Shown here: in pieces, positions 61,201 to 64,000 of the stretch | Layout of the letters: the number at the start of each line of letters is the position of its first letter | Numbering within the stretch: position 1 is the stretch's first letter | NCBI GenBank assembly: GCA_039566865.1 | Contig: CM076943.1 | Span: forward strand, 14,804,001 to 14,868,000 | Length of the DNA stretch: 64,000 bases | Origin: Aurelia coerulea | Lineage: Eukaryota > Cnidaria > Scyphozoa > Semaeostomeae > Ulmaridae | Direction of reading: 5' to 3' | Made by a program: the position numbers and the translations under genes | The notes under the pieces: generated by a model | What the model saw: the letters and a program-made list of their open reading frames with translations, nothing else | What the model was told of the DNA's origin: nothing | The model's database searches: none

Positions 61201-64000
61201 ATGAGTAAAATTCTTGAAAGAAAGACCGAAGCTCCTCAAAATAAAAAAATTGCTATTTTCGGTAGGCCAAGTAAAACTCAGAGGTGACACAGAATATGAC
61301 TCAGCGGTCACATCATTAAAGGTAATGTGTCCATGTAAGTACAGCTGCGTATACATTCTTGTCAAAATTTGCTGACGCGATGCTGACGAAGAGCCCCGAA
61401 GAGCCCACAGGGACTGGTAGAATTTAACTGATCACATGCAAAACTAAAGTTTAAATTTCACAACGAGGCTGTCTGCTGTGAGACTTCGGGTTCAACTCTG
61501 GAATCGCAACCGCCAGTAAGTCATCAATCTGCTTATATCAGACCTGGCTATCTTTTTAGTACTACGGTTAAATGATCACATGAAATATTACGTGAAAATA
61601 GCATAGTCGCTGTACTTACATGGATACATTACCTGCAATGACATATGATAAATATTACCTGCATATCATCACTCTGCTCTGCAACAGATTCAAGAAACCT
61701 CTGTAAGACATCCGACAGCATTGTCCAAGTTAATGGCGTGCGTATTCCACGGAACACCTGGAATGACCGACCAGCATAATGCCTTGAGGAGCATGATGTC
61801 GCCCAGTGAAGAGCCTCGTATCCCCATCTTTCAAGCAGATGAGCATGTGGCACTGCCTCTTCAAAAATACCTATTACCATCCTCAAGAATGCTTCCAATT
61901 GCTCAGCACTCTTGATTGTCGTATTGCGTGGTGTTATGTCTTCGAAGGGCCATAGTGGTCTACAGTCACTAGAATGAAAACAGAGAAATATCACAGGGAT
62001 AAATATTTTTCCAAGCTTTTAAAAATATGACATTTTTGTTCAGACGATCCTTGCTGCGTTTATGCTTTACTGTTACAACACACAGTTAAAGAGACTGTTT
62101 TCTATTCTCGAATCTCCTCGTCATTTATTTCAATTGTTTTTAACTACTCTTGCTTATTTGTTTGTAACCTCTCTTAATTGAACTCAAGTAACTCCTTGTC
62201 TCTTTTCTATTCCTTTGTCTTTCTGTCCATGGTTCGCGTAAGTTTTCAAATTTCCACTTGATACTTTGTCACCTCAGGCTTGTCCTCATCAACTGAACAA
62301 GTTTTACTGGGGGGTTTTCCCGCCTCAAATGGAAGAATATTTACCCCTGAAATATAGATGAAAGAAGAAATAACTACTTTTCCTGTCTGAGTTACTACTA
62401 ACGTCCTACCCAGCAAGCATGCAGCAATAAAATTTGTATATGCTCTATTTGCGGTAAAAAAGGATCCAGCAGGTTTCCAAAAATGTCAATGGAAAATATG
62501 CAGAGATCAATGAAGTGGCTCGTGTACAAAGCAGATTTTTGAGAGTTAAGCCCTTCCAAATGAAAGCTTCTTCCTTTCTTAGTGCCCTGTATGTAACATT
62601 TTGACTTGATAGATGCCCGGTAACTCGTATTGGAATTCAACTGTTACTCATAAAAGGTTTTCAGTTAAATTTTCCAGTTCATGAGAGCATCAAACAACTA
62701 CAAACAATATGATTCCCTAAAGCAAATCATAGTGCAGGCACCTTTGCTACTGAGACCGGCTGATTGAATTCAAAGATATCCAACTTTACACTAGTTTACA
62801 ATGTATACCACTTGAGCAAAAGAACAATCCACATTTGAAAAGGAACTGCTCCAGTACAGTAAGAACCCGCAAAACAGAAACCAGTTTTTTCAAAACATCC
62901 TGTTTAGTTTCCTATTAAAAGGTCACTAATCTTGAAACAGGCCGAAAGGTTTCATATCACATGTTTAAGAAACCTTCAGTTATTTCAACTTAAATCTTTA
63001 AAGAAAACCCAGAGCAAACACTATTGAACAGTATTTTCTTGTTACCTAGCATTCGCTCGAAATTTACTCAACCTTGGCATACATGTTAGGTATATACGTA
63101 GATTGAGATGCTTGTGCTGAAGTACCGGGTGTCCCAAAATGATGTATTATTGTTTGATTGCTTATATGTACATAACCAATGAACCGATTTTCAAAAACTA
63201 TATTCTATCCGATTGCTGAAAGGCTAAATTGTATTCGAGGATGTTGGTTATGGTTTAGGCCCATGTCTTCATGGCGAAAATAAGATTGATAAACCTGCTC
63301 AATTTCAAGCCTTAGATGGCATGAAAAAGAAACGGCCTACTTTCCCAGTCAACATTTTAGATGTGATGTAAAAGGCTGAACTTATATGTCGTTCAGAGAA
63401 TATTTGTCGTTCTGAGAATATGAATTCAGTTAATACTGAGTTAAGAGAATGTGAAAACGAGTTCAGCCTTTTGTATCACATCTAAAATGTTGACTGGAAG
63501 AATAGGCCGTTTCTTTCTCATGCCATCTAAGGCTTGAATTTGAGCAGGTTTATCTATCTTCTTTTCGACATGAAAACGCCGTGCTAAAACCACAACCAAC
63601 ACCTTAAAATACAATTTAGCCTTTCAGCAATCGGATAGAATATAGTTTATGAAAATCGGTTCATTGGTTATGGACATGCAAGCAATCAAACAATAATACA
63701 TCATTTTGGGACACCCGGTATTTAAAAATGTTTGGCACCTGATCTATTTGGGATCCTCCTATAAGAAACCTTCCTAAATCAGGCTGAGAAGTTTCTTATA
63801 CGAGGGCACCATATCTCAAAAAATAAATCAGCCCGAGGTTTCTTCTAAAGTGGTTTCTATTTGCGGGTTCTTACTATAGCTCAAGTCAGAAACTGCTGCG
63901 CTGACATATATGTTTCAAAAGTAGCTCAGAACTCTTCCAAAATCATTTTCAACATACCTTTTTGTGAGAAACTCGATGAGCTCACGAGCTTTTTCCTCTA
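23618..64000 (-). CDS. FRY: Furry (FRY/FRYL) homologue, 3' half, 15 exons
   Basis: Furry is a ~3000-residue scaffold that binds and activates NDR/LATS kinases, supporting cell-shape polarity, spindle and microtubule functions. Exons in coding order: 64000+-63958, 61968-61659, 55080-54806, 51826-51628, 51181-51071, 50914-50815, 47938-47841, 47159-46995, 45650-45510, 37105-36698, 35664-35467, 31247-31038, 29153-28987, 26860-26131 and 25291-23618. All junctions are GT-AG and phases agree throughout, giving 1608 residues plus stop. Diagnostic Furry blocks are SSRHYAGRSFQVFR with PLWPFEDIT, NWPGFPGLQSLLLK, LWKDSLSILKLVVS, GRTLQFTYD, EFDFLDDELD and a late IFIDQETFENAELL segment. The gene enters from the right edge, so its N-terminal Furry repeats are outside. 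The 10th visible exon is separated from the 9th by an 8.4-kb intron that houses a BEL retrotransposon. It could be called FRY or FRYL; the vertebrate split does not apply to an invertebrate. Confidence 0.95.
25292..25980. other. Furry intron 14, left part
   Basis: No repeat or exon is recognised up to the miniature element at 25981. Confidence 0.4.
25981..26093. mobile_element. 113-bp miniature Mutator-like element, 9-bp duplication
   Basis: The right end AGACTCATCGTCATAAGTCTA is the TIR of the 58579-59075 family. The left end, TAGCCTCACTACATAAGGA, is a weak inverse of it. CCAAATAAC flanks both sides (25972-25980, 26094-26102), a perfect 9-bp duplication. It ends 37 bases from the Furry exon 14 donor. 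Confidence 0.8.
26131..26860 (-). CDS. FRY: Furry visible exon 14
   Basis: A 730-base exon (GATTTTCAG| to CTGGGG|GTGAGT). It encodes an acidic start, a KHKKRKSI basic patch, then PLILKASCYWLKSLTRDCCE, MPYIFIDQETFENAELLSR and LNESIQILQEKREQAIEQLE. The FIDQETFENAELL segment aligns with the FVDAETL region of vertebrate Furry. The end is helical (LQRGLLNLGSCLYRLHVQFV). Confidence 0.92.
26861..27074. other. Furry intron 13, start
   Basis: CCTCACTGCACAAGGACCCTCAACGCGCC-like words at 26928 resemble the left end of the 25981 element, so another decayed copy may lie here. Confidence 0.35.
27075..27465. mobile_element. AAGCCCCC-rich TIR element, degraded copy
   Basis: It carries AAGCCCCCTTCTCTAATAAG, AAAATTGATATGGTTTG-like and AATAAGCCCCCTGGGGGCTT blocks also present (inverted) in the intact copy at 50150-50520. 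The terminal CCGTAAAAGCTC ends are eroded here. Confidence 0.6.
27466..28986 (+). mobile_element. Furry intron with a retroelement 3' tail
   Basis: The segment 28451-28595 (GGGGTAGTCATTGTCTTTTG, then TGTAGTGTTGTATAG, then an A-rich tail at 28577-28595) is repeated at 53690-53815 with its own poly-A. This marks it as the 3' end of a retroposed family. The upstream open frame 28027-28389 has no recognised domain. The boundaries of the element are unknown. Confidence 0.45.
28987..29153 (-). CDS. FRY: Furry visible exon 13
   Basis: A 167-base exon (GTTTTAG| to CTATAG|GTATAA) encoding FATSLTSSVMVSMKQDMA, an acidic ADDEDEESEQEES patch and IDKPEPSPASLY. It ends two bases into a serine codon completed by exon 14. 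Confidence 0.85.
29311..29863. mobile_element. Palindromic GGGTGTCCC element, TA duplication
   Basis: GGGTGTCCCAAAAAAAATTG is mirrored by TTTTTTTGGGACACCCTG, and GTTTGCCTGAAGATTGCGAC is mirrored by its complement at 29815-29835. Further arms pair (ACCTTCAGAAGACCAAATTT with its inverse). TA flanks both ends. It belongs to the same family type as 2716-3342, 51969-52954 and 63125-63718. Confidence 0.8.
29866..30576. other. Furry intron 12, nothing certain
   Basis: A stretch at 30020-30130 with GTGTGAACAG words resembles the interior of Harbinger-like elements, but no paired ends were found. Confidence 0.35.
30581..30848. mobile_element. TTAA-flanked hairpin element, complete
   Basis: The left AGGAATTGAGTCCATATAAA and right TTTATATGGACTCAATTCCT ends are exact inverses, and complementarity runs almost continuously to the centre near 30710. 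TTAA lies on both sides (30577-30580, 30849-30852). At 268 bp with ~125-bp arms it could fold into one long hairpin. The truncated sibling is at 20547-20712. Confidence 0.88.
31038..31247 (-). CDS. FRY: Furry visible exon 12: EFDFLDDELD block
   Basis: A 70-codon phase-0 exon (TTCACAG| to TCGGAG|GTATTC) encoding LRNVFTEFDFLDDELDKES, DMSSFGWTS and acidic SEEELREMISKDEEMSDE. The FDFLD-x-EL core followed by an aromatic F/W patch is diagnostic of Furry. Confidence 0.95.
31261..32410. repeat. Degenerate tandem repeat, ~370-bp units
   Basis: The block 31384-31745 is repeated at 31762-32105 with few changes (AAGAAACAGTAGGCTC, CTACCTACCAGTACTGGG, GGAAGCTTGAAGGTCGAAAG). More diverged partial units precede (31290-31335) and follow (32050-32400). 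Frames open in one unit reappear in the other because of the duplication, not because they code. Confidence 0.85.
32411..35466. other. Furry intron 11, nothing recognised
   Basis: There are several AAGAAAC/GTTTCTT words (34910-35230) but no paired ends, and no exon consistent in phase with exons 11 and 12, which already join in phase 0. Confidence 0.4.
35467..35664 (-). CDS. FRY: Furry visible exon 11
   Basis: A 66-codon phase-0 exon (TTCGTAG| to GACAG|GTTGGT) encoding KKTRERLIQLLPLCGHKG, LSVIFSSSSDL, then an acidic GEASGDEQGDEKMDE tail. Part of the exon and its acceptor is duplicated upstream at 35689-35782. Confidence 0.92.
35689..35880. repeat. FRY: Partial duplications of Furry exon 11 and its acceptor
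   Basis: 35689-35782 aligns with 35579-35674, covering the first ~85 exon bases and the acceptor region (AAATATCACAGACA, TTGAGCGC, CTGGATCAGA, GTTCACG). A third short piece at 35852-35880 repeats the AAATCACA...GCTT part. The copied acceptor position reads ATTTTCTGC, so no AG|AA acceptor is kept. Confidence 0.75.
36019..36232. repeat. 28-bp inverted repeat and PLE-like motif
   Basis: AGAATGAGGCAAGCGACGAC (from 36019) is matched inverted at 36205-36232. Between the arms TGAAGATGAACCAAGTTTGG is followed by TTCGAAACGT, the type of hairpin sequence I associate with 3' ends of Penelope-like elements. Confidence 0.5.
36698..37105 (-). CDS. FRY: Furry visible exon 10: LWKDSLSILKLVVS block
   Basis: This exon has 136 codons, phase 0 at both ends (TCTTGTAG| to TCTCAG|GTAGCT). 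It encodes DVNLWKDSLSILKLVVSNSS, LPWGSSLTLAESCWSITT, KELPGRTLQFTYDVAATPLI and a CWRRPHASQ end. These are unmistakable Furry C-terminal region motifs. The open frame continuing to 36434 is intron with transposon sequence. Confidence 0.96.
37192..37300 (+). mobile_element. tRNA-derived SINE head
   Basis: AGTGGTCAACGCGCTCGCCT resembles an A box, and 37 bases on GGTTCGAGTCC is a perfect B box. The acceptor and anticodon stems do not pair, so it is a SINE promoter, not a tRNA gene. It lies in the Furry intron in plus orientation. Confidence 0.65.
37340..37640 (+). mobile_element. LINE RT C-terminal fragment 1
   Basis: The plus-strand frame ending at 37579 reads TGLELPSLRISTGQKSFAYR then GAKVWSDLDSGVKASSSLYT and FRRKYKAKL-stop. 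This is the typical end of CR1/L2-like ORF2. Confidence 0.8.
37900..38620 (+). mobile_element. LINE RT C-terminal fragment 2
   Basis: Frames across 37905-38386 give YLSIVGPHFRYCCSVWGCAG, LQKLQN-stop-AARVAT, YKSLNGLALPYNV and TSNGQRNFWYRGVTVWNQL. These are the HFxYCxxVW, LQKLQNRAAR and YRGxxxWN blocks of a LINE reverse transcriptase. It is broken by stops and frameshifts, and the 3' UTR ends near 38610. Confidence 0.85.
38640..38990 (+). mobile_element. LINE RT C-terminal fragment 3 with 3' tail
   Basis: A decayed frame gives LAPEYLFQLVCQKFDW and later KTISFRRPRLWNDLELNVN. The 3' end GGGCGGCCCCCTGAAAGCAG, GGGGCTAGCGTGTCTAAAAAA and poly-A follow. This is the third LINE tail in a row in the same orientation. 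Confidence 0.75.
39228..39730 (+). repeat. BEL 5' LTR
   Basis: It starts TGTTGGAAAAGTTAGG and has TATATAAAGG at 39582-39591, the likely promoter TATA box. The region matched in the right LTR ends at 39679, but the primer-binding site starts only at 39738. The true end is probably CCCCACA at 39730, giving ~503 bp. Confidence 0.85.
39738..39755 (+). other. BEL primer-binding site
   Basis: TGGCGATCCTGCCAGGAC begins with TGG, complementary to a tRNA CCA end, and looks like the 3' end of an arginine tRNA. The tRNA identity is inferred. Confidence 0.6.
39790..40608 (+). CDS. BEL gag, N-terminal part, ends at in-frame stop
   Basis: These 272 residues start MASKKSFERDLSKKTLQLED. There is a long coiled coil rich in Q/E/R at ~95-175 and a capsid-like segment with GDHKDWLRFWNQF near 184-197. 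The frame stops at TGA (40606-40608), but the same frame continues open directly afterwards with clear gag homology, so the stop is a lesion or, less likely, a read-through site. Confidence 0.85.
   Translation: MASKKSFERDLSKKTLQLEDIVETLHSGEREDISLAYERICETIKDLENAKDKAVNAMFEEEDQSLESVKDWSQMQKQEINVFRDVRRQLKEKLAALQEEELQEKRQQEQHQQRLVMEEQARMAREQLQATEAAKMRQLQLEEEWMQKKLQMELESIQQKREDEARKTQVVKLQKYTITPFKGDHKDWLRFWNQFSVEVDGSNISEISKFNYLLELVEGKPKDDILGLPHTQEGYEEAKKILQETYGKDIKVRKALIVELEGLRPITSISQI
40609..41601 (+). CDS. BEL gag C-terminus (zinc knuckles) and protease
   Basis: This is in the same frame as the upstream gag; the first ATG is at 40645. Counted from that ATG, knuckles are C105/C108/H113/C118, C137/C140/H145/C150 and C155/C158/H162/C167. 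The protease active-site DSGAG follows at 216-220. The frame runs out at 41601, just beyond the point where the downstream pol frame has already taken over. Confidence 0.88.
   Translation, partial: ETHDFYNKLARVVRTLATMKKLETAQSHVYTVMDKLGPVKEALVQKDDDWEEWDLEQLVDNLRKYVDRHPLPVEDSTSSNRNVYRKQYQENMQEWKKRDKMMMANAFQKSFRKSPACVYCGKGNHRSTDCFKILDVAHRREILKKNNMCYNCTGTGHMASKCRSRGCIKCGGRHHTSLCDSGPADQQQSKSDVSQASEKGLRAMDESTTLHASVVAKVNGVNARIMLDSGAGSSYVCTSLLTQLGIKPLKVERRAIEQMYGTITKQVEIYPVTITSNVVDGFTLDLKCINGEKEILTYLPNPRFLDQIRTKTLELNLRCLAGHCQEGHYT
41469..44537 (+). CDS. BEL pol: reverse transcriptase, RNase H, integrase (truncated)
   Basis: These 1022 codons are open; the real protein would not begin at this ATG. 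GPDPNKDPGAEFTMLGW at ~19-35 is the BEL linker. The RT has D229 and Y306-V-D308-D309. RNase H has GFSDAS near 489. The integrase has an HH-CC zinc domain (near 780-820) and catalytic residues near D846, D908 and E954. After NNRPLCYLGEEFKE the sequence switches to a basic RRRRSLNRN run and stops, lacking the usual integrase C-terminus. Relative to related elements a segment between protease and this frame is also missing. Confidence 0.92.
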   Translation: MHKWRKGNFNLLTKSSILGPDPNKDPGAEFTMLGWTLSGRALHLSLQAEKTFFLKSTRDEFEQMCSLEVLGLKDTPDKQEEFHKDFMDKLQQLDDGTYITRLPWKEDASSLPTNKILAMARLRSTTNKLERLGRLEEYHSIMEEQLQQGIIEPVPEKPTGEIIHWIPHHPVIRDEAESTKMRIVYDCSARQTLKDPSLNDFLETGPSLQPLIFDILLKNRMHEFCLTGDVKKAFLQIKIQPQDRDAQRLFWYTDLQERHIASYRFTKVIFGSAPSPYILGATLTKHLNKYKEQHPETVEQLMQNTYVDDVQCAADDEKELFKFKEESTKIMAEGGFTLHKWHSNVAALEAAKDDHMNMAEETYAKTSVGTKGSETKILGIQWNKLTDTLEISFEKFLKKSDEGNLTKRKMLSAINSVFDPLGIVSPVMITGKILYSITCLKKLSWDEAIPEEIQKPWNKWVKSIESCNSGIIPRSVAHGKASDIILHGFSDASKSAISAAVYVTSPNKESVLDQHLLVAKSRIAPKDTTIPRLELIGAHMLSKLLDHVKKTLSDYPIKECHGWVDSTTVLHWMKDQGKWSQFVRNRTKAINANSFIQWHYVPTDENPSDLGSRGAELEKLKEFWFQGPSWLNSESSWPTQPEISETSDASEEKIPRTEKQLLAKETDQDASDLDRMLTRYSYWKLVRITAYVLRFVGHCRKKKKITSLALTSQETDEAEKLWIRRAQTTGNLTTTIDLKRGEDGILRCDGRIPNYNPIFLPRSHQLVKLVIQACHRKMLHGGVSVTMSKVRERFWVQKLRSFIKRIVHNCNLCKRFRVKPLSAPTKSMLPEFRAELKDPFLVTGVDFAGPIRYRMAKRKVGKAYIALFTCNSTRAVHLKLCKDLTAPEFQRALKEFVARRGSPKLMVSDNGRTFIATKKWLKTLRKHENLSSYLMEQGIQWRFNMSRAPWWGGFFERLIGIMKRSLSKVVGKSTLSIEELEEVLLDVECAMNNRPLCYLGEEFKERSCPRRRRSLNRNSILY
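44554..44567 (+). other. BEL polypurine tract
   Basis: TAATAGGGGGAGGG directly precedes the right LTR, as required for plus-strand priming. Confidence 0.8.
44568..45017 (+). repeat. BEL 3' LTR, truncated at its right end
   Basis: It is identical to 39228-39679 apart from one substitution (CTTCAACCC for CTTCTACCC) and two single-base deletions. Similarity stops after TTCTTTAGTGT, about 50 bases short of the probable LTR end. No target duplication matches the left flank. Confidence 0.9.
45018..45509. other. Furry intron 9 next to exon 9
   Basis: The sequence after the LTR (GATGGCTATCTGGCGTTGTG, then TGAACATGGCCCC) resembles the inverted end of a Harbinger-like element, whose possible partner is at 37331. 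There are several AAGAAACT words but no exon. Confidence 0.4.
45510..45650 (-). CDS. FRY: Furry visible exon 9
   Basis: A 47-codon phase-0 exon (TTCAACAG| to GTGAAG|GTAAGT) encoding ILEQGPTQFQQPVLNMIC and FHGHLLKVVTAHVK. The QxQPVLN motif matches the equivalent Furry segment. The BEL element lies in the intron just downstream. Confidence 0.93.
45651..46994. other. Furry intron 8, internal inverted segments
   Basis: Around 46325-46360 and 46810-46865 the words GGTTCCAAATCTTT and AAAGATTTGGAACC, and GGCCAGGAT and its inverse, are mirrored. A ~550-bp palindromic element at ~46318-46868 is therefore likely. A TAGTTTCGCCCACTATGG motif near 45781 resembles Penelope-like 3' ends. Confidence 0.5.
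46995..47159 (-). CDS. FRY: Furry visible exon 8
   Basis: A 55-codon phase-0 exon (TTTTTCAG| to GTTGAG|GTAACA) encoding ACERDKSLSNLGKIMILYK, SVHTWIEVVCKYILDVFP and TTMLALLVE. Confidence 0.92.
47160..47840. other. Furry intron 7
   Basis: It contains TCCGAAA-type short repeats at 47317-47390, and GACGTTTCGGGCATAACCCT followed by TCATCAGTAATAACG at 47559-47594, a Penelope-like terminal signature on the minus strand. No exon is seen besides those listed. Confidence 0.4.
47841..47938 (-). CDS. FRY: Furry visible exon 7
   Basis: A 98-base exon (CTCATCAG| to GCGAAG|GTAAAT) encoding LSLNILALLPTLVNHFDD and ASVAIAGNIAK. It is helical and ends in phase 0. A Harbinger-like element begins 51 bases upstream of its acceptor. 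Confidence 0.9.
47990..48720. mobile_element. PIF/Harbinger-like element, CAA duplication
   Basis: AGCCCTGCTCACACGGCACA and the inverted AGCCCTGTTCACACGGCACA are the ends, and both continue into AACTAACCCGGGGCGAA. CAA flanks both sides (47987-47989 and 48721-48723). The GGTTAG / CTAACC words form sub-repeats. Its open frames are too short to be transposase. It starts 51 bases upstream of the exon 7 acceptor. Confidence 0.8.
48785..49203. mobile_element. TA-flanked CAGTAGAAACCCGC MITE, copy B
   Basis: CAGTAGAAACCCGCATAAAA is mirrored by TTTTATGCGGGTTTCTACTG, with TA on each side. Near the centre CAAGAATTCT is repeated five times in tandem (48998-49044). Confidence 0.85.
49433..49825. mobile_element. 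TIR element with TTGCCGTGTCGA arms
   Basis: CTTGCCGTGTCGAAACG at the left pairs with CGACACGGCAAAAAACG at the right. TTAAACATCGT and TTTTTGCCGTTT recur inside at least twice. The right end AACTGGGCC suggests a Harbinger-type element; the left end is uncertain. Confidence 0.55.
49827..50055. mobile_element. Short TAGACTGATGAC Mutator-like MITE
   Basis: TAGACTGATGACGTTGAGTC and the inverted right end (GACTCAAGGTCATAAGCTT) match the 58579-59075 family, including CTTGTTTCCCTG next to the left end. The target duplication is not evident. Confidence 0.6.
50150..50520. mobile_element. TA-flanked CCGTAAAAGCTC MITE, complete copy
   Basis: CCGTAAAAGCTC and GAGCTTTTACGG are inverse ends with TA on each side (50148-50149, 50521-50522). 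The arms are rich in GGGGCTTATT / AATAAGCCCC. The degraded sibling is at 27075-27465. Confidence 0.8.
50815..50914 (-). CDS. FRY: Furry visible exon 6
   Basis: A 100-base exon (TTTTCAG| to GCATCAG|GTACTT) encoding GLTSSVTADSTLQLLAKLT and THISIIDPSPAS. It ends one base into a glycine codon completed by exon 7. Confidence 0.9.
51071..51181 (-). CDS. FRY: Furry visible exon 5: NWPGFPGLQ block
   Basis: A 37-codon, phase-0 exon (CTTTCAG| to TTGAAG|GTATTA) encoding VFQSMDLTKSEGSERVEK and LNWPGFPGLQSLLLK. The WPGFPGLQ motif is highly conserved in Furry proteins. Confidence 0.93.
51628..51826 (-). CDS. FRY: Furry visible exon 4
   Basis: The acceptor TTTTGTAG|A and donor GAAAAG|GTAAGA bound 199 bases. 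It completes the split arginine codon from exon 3 and encodes YASELILPRLT, then LARLFWVGVSLLESDFEHEF and AIRLLEK, helical repeat sequence of the Furry mid-region. Confidence 0.93.
51827..51966. mobile_element. Fragment of the CAGTA..ACCCGC MITE family
   Basis: GAACCCGCATATAAGAGCCT, GTATAAGAACCTACAGGCTG and TATGTAAGAACC match the left arm of copies A and B. Its remainder is cut off by the palindromic element starting at 51969. Confidence 0.6.
51969..52954. mobile_element. Palindromic CCGGGTGTCC element, TA duplication, 986 bp
   Basis: CCGGGTGTCCAAAAAAAAAA is mirrored by TTTTTTGGGACACCCAG. Arms of ~330 bases pair: TTTGATCGGGACTA with its inverse, AGCTAACTTGAAGATAGATA, CATGGAGAGTTAAAATATCA, and CAAACCAGAGGTT with AGCTCTGGTTTG. 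TA flanks both sides. There is no coding content. Confidence 0.82.
52957..54341. other. Furry intron 3, with a retroposed 3' tail at ~53690-53815
   Basis: GGGGTAGTCATGATCTTTTG with a following A-rich tail repeats the family seen at 28451-28595. Otherwise there are no recognised exons or paired ends. Confidence 0.45.
54344..54764. mobile_element. TA-flanked CAGTAGTGTCCAGC MITE, copy D
   Basis: CAGTAGTGTCCAGCATATAA is mirrored by TTATATGCTTGACACTACTG, with TA on each side. ATAAGAAAC words recur in both arms. It lies 42 bases downstream of the Furry exon 3 donor. Confidence 0.82.
54806..55080 (-). CDS. FRY: Furry visible exon 3
   Basis: The acceptor TTTGCAG|GGC and donor AAAAG|GTAATG bound 275 bases. 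It encodes GYVMEILLTFLSAVDFAF, then a serine-rich GHNRSYSTDFELG segment. The first ~50 bases and the acceptor are tandemly repeated in the upstream intron (55081-56150). Confidence 0.93.
55081..56150. repeat. FRY: ~180-bp tandem array copying the edge of Furry exon 3
   Basis: Units begin (at TATGCAAAG) near 55211, 55394, 55573, 55752, 55931 and 56110, with a period of 179-183 bases. Each contains a copy of the first ~50 bases of exon 3 with its acceptor, plus ~120 bases of intron. The acceptor AG is retained in the units at ~55260 and ~55985 (GCCCTGCAAAG) and destroyed in the others (GCCATGCAAAG). Exon-like parts run into an in-frame TAG after about 18 codons. Confidence 0.92.
56188..57103. 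mobile_element. TA-flanked AGTAAGAACTCGC MITE, copy E, with nested insertion
   Basis: The ends AAGTAAGAACTCGCAAAAAA and TTTTGCAGGTTCTTACTG pair. Interior words (GAAACCAGTTTTT, AAGGTTTCTTATCA, ACAAGACACCTTCCTAAAAT) match copy F at 62857-63876. A TTAA element is inserted at 56262-56728; without it the copy is ~445 bp. Confidence 0.82.
56262..56728. mobile_element. TTAA-flanked AGGACAAGTCCGGGG element, nested
   Basis: AGGACAAGTCCGGGGTTTGT and inverted AGGACAAGTCCGGGGTTGGT are the ends, with TTAA on both sides. Arms of ~200 bases pair almost fully (ATACAAGATAATACTGCTAT, CTTCTCCTTGTGAAATTACG). It is a relative of 4858-5293. Confidence 0.85.
57104..57200 (-). pseudogene. FRY: Diverged extra copy of Furry exon 3 (5' part)
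   Basis: The minus strand from ~57197 reads HVMGISLEFLSAVDF then VPKPYLENSY, parallel to exon 3 (YVMEILLTFLSAVDF...APKPYLED). The position of the acceptor reads CATTTCATG, so no AG is present. The copy is cut at 57103 by the MITE. It is a dead duplicate exon, or possibly a former alternative exon. Confidence 0.75.
57201..58569. other. Furry intron 2, nothing certain
   Basis: A TTTTACAAGAAACTAAGGTC and GAGGCTGGTAGGCA segment near 58170 also occurs near 53908, so a decayed dispersed repeat is present in both. No exon was found. Confidence 0.4.
58579..59075. mobile_element. Mutator-like element, complete, 9-bp duplication
   Basis: TAGACTTATGACGATGAGTC and inverse ends are flanked by CCTAGTGGG on both sides (58570-58578, 59076-59084). 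At 497 bp it contains a frame (58611-58901) also found in the 10782 copy but with no known domain. The perfect 9-bp duplication is typical of Mutator-like elements. Confidence 0.87.
59085..59774. other. Furry intron 2, nothing recognised
   Basis: No repeat ends or exons were found. CAGCAGCTGACTAAATT and TTTGCAGCATTTTGGCAATA phrases are repeated loosely near 60530-60600, possibly because of an old duplication. Confidence 0.35.
59775..60487. mobile_element. PIF/Harbinger-like element, TAA duplication
   Basis: AGCCCCGGCAAAACGACTGG is mirrored by the inverted AGCCCTGGCAAAACGACTGG, with TAA on both sides (59772-59774, 60488-60490). TTCAGTCGTTTTGCCA recurs inside. At 713 bp it lacks a transposase domain. 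Confidence 0.8.
60491..61658. other. Furry intron 2, right part
   Basis: No exon, repeat end or RNA gene is recognised. Confidence 0.4.
61659..61968 (-). CDS. FRY: Furry visible exon 2: PLW...SSRHYAGRSFQ block
   Basis: The acceptor is CATTCTAG|T and the donor ATGCAG|GTAATA. It encodes CRPLWPFEDIT, SAEQLEAFLRMVIGIFEEA, SSRHYAGRSFQVFRGIRTPL and VLQRFLESVAEQSDDMQ. The SRHYAGRSFQ segment is the strongest Furry signature in the window. It ends in phase 0. Confidence 0.96.
61969..62854. other. Furry intron 1, nothing recognised
   Basis: No exon or element ends were identified between exon 2 and the MITE at 62857. Confidence 0.4.
62857..63876. mobile_element. TA-flanked CAGTAAGAACCCGC MITE, copy F, with nested insertion
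   Basis: CAGTAAGAACCCGCAAAACA and the inverse TTTGCGGGTTCTTACTA have TA on each side. A palindromic CCGGGTG element at 63125-63718 interrupts it; without it the copy is ~426 bp and parallels copy E. It ends 81 bases from Furry exon 1. Confidence 0.85.
63125..63718. mobile_element. Palindromic CCGGGTGTCCC element, TA duplication, nested
   Basis: CCGGGTGTCCCAAAATGATG is mirrored by CATCATTTTGGGACACCCGG, and arms of ~250 bases pair (AATAATACATC, ACCAATGAACCGATTTTC, TTCTATCCGATTGCTGAAAG, CATTTTAGATGTGATG). TA flanks both sides (63123-63124, 63719-63720). Confidence 0.87.
63958..64000 (-). CDS. FRY: Furry visible exon 1 (partial at window edge)
   Basis: The edge sequence encodes EEKARELIEFLTK and ends in two bases of a split codon before AAAAAG|GTATGT. 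The phase joins exon 2 exactly, and the segment matches the part of Furry immediately before the PLW block. Confidence 0.85.

Overview
This is eukaryotic, almost certainly metazoan, DNA. Genes are split into small exons with GT-AG introns, exon phases join exactly across introns, base composition is AT-rich, and most of the window is introns packed with transposon relics. There is no operon structure and there are no bacterial signals. The mix of compact non-bilaterian-style exons, a BEL/Pao retrotransposon, CR1/L2-like LINE tails and many short TIR elements suggests a marine invertebrate. An anthozoan cnidarian is my best guess, but the species cannot be fixed from sequence alone.

Three host genes are visible, all on the minus strand. 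(1) 3542-17893 holds the 5' two thirds of an SLX4 (BTBD12/MUS312) homologue, the structure-specific-endonuclease scaffold of DNA repair. I find seven coding exons carrying C2HC ubiquitin-binding zinc fingers, an LW-containing region and a BTB domain; the gene continues off the left edge. (2) 18364-18561 is a 65-residue single-pass membrane protein gene that I cannot name. (3) 23618 to beyond 64000 is the 3' half of a Furry (FRY/FRYL) homologue, the large scaffold of NDR/LATS kinase signalling. Fifteen exons (1608 residues) join in perfect phase and end in an unusually long acidic C-terminal exon. The two large genes have no known shared function; their adjacency is reported simply as gene order.

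Everything else is mobile or repetitive. A recently inserted BEL/Pao LTR element (39228-45017, plus strand) sits inside a Furry intron. Its LTR copies are nearly identical, yet its coding region is broken in several places. LINE fragments lie at 1-312, 8608-9011, 20202-20546 and 37340-38990. Short non-autonomous TIR elements fall into groups by target duplication: TA-flanked palindromes with CCGGGTG ends (four copies), TA-flanked CAGTA...ACCCGC elements (five copies and a fragment), TTAA-flanked elements with AGGACAAGT ends or a perfect hairpin, PIF/Harbinger-like elements with 3-bp duplications, and Mutator-like elements with 9-bp duplications. Several are nested, so relative insertion order can be read directly.

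The most unusual structure is a roughly 180-bp tandem array (55081-56150) in which the splice acceptor and first ~50 bases of a Furry exon are repeated five to six times upstream of the real exon. A more diverged copy of the same exon lies further upstream and has been cut by a transposon. A second Furry exon (35467-35664) shows a smaller version of the same edge duplication.
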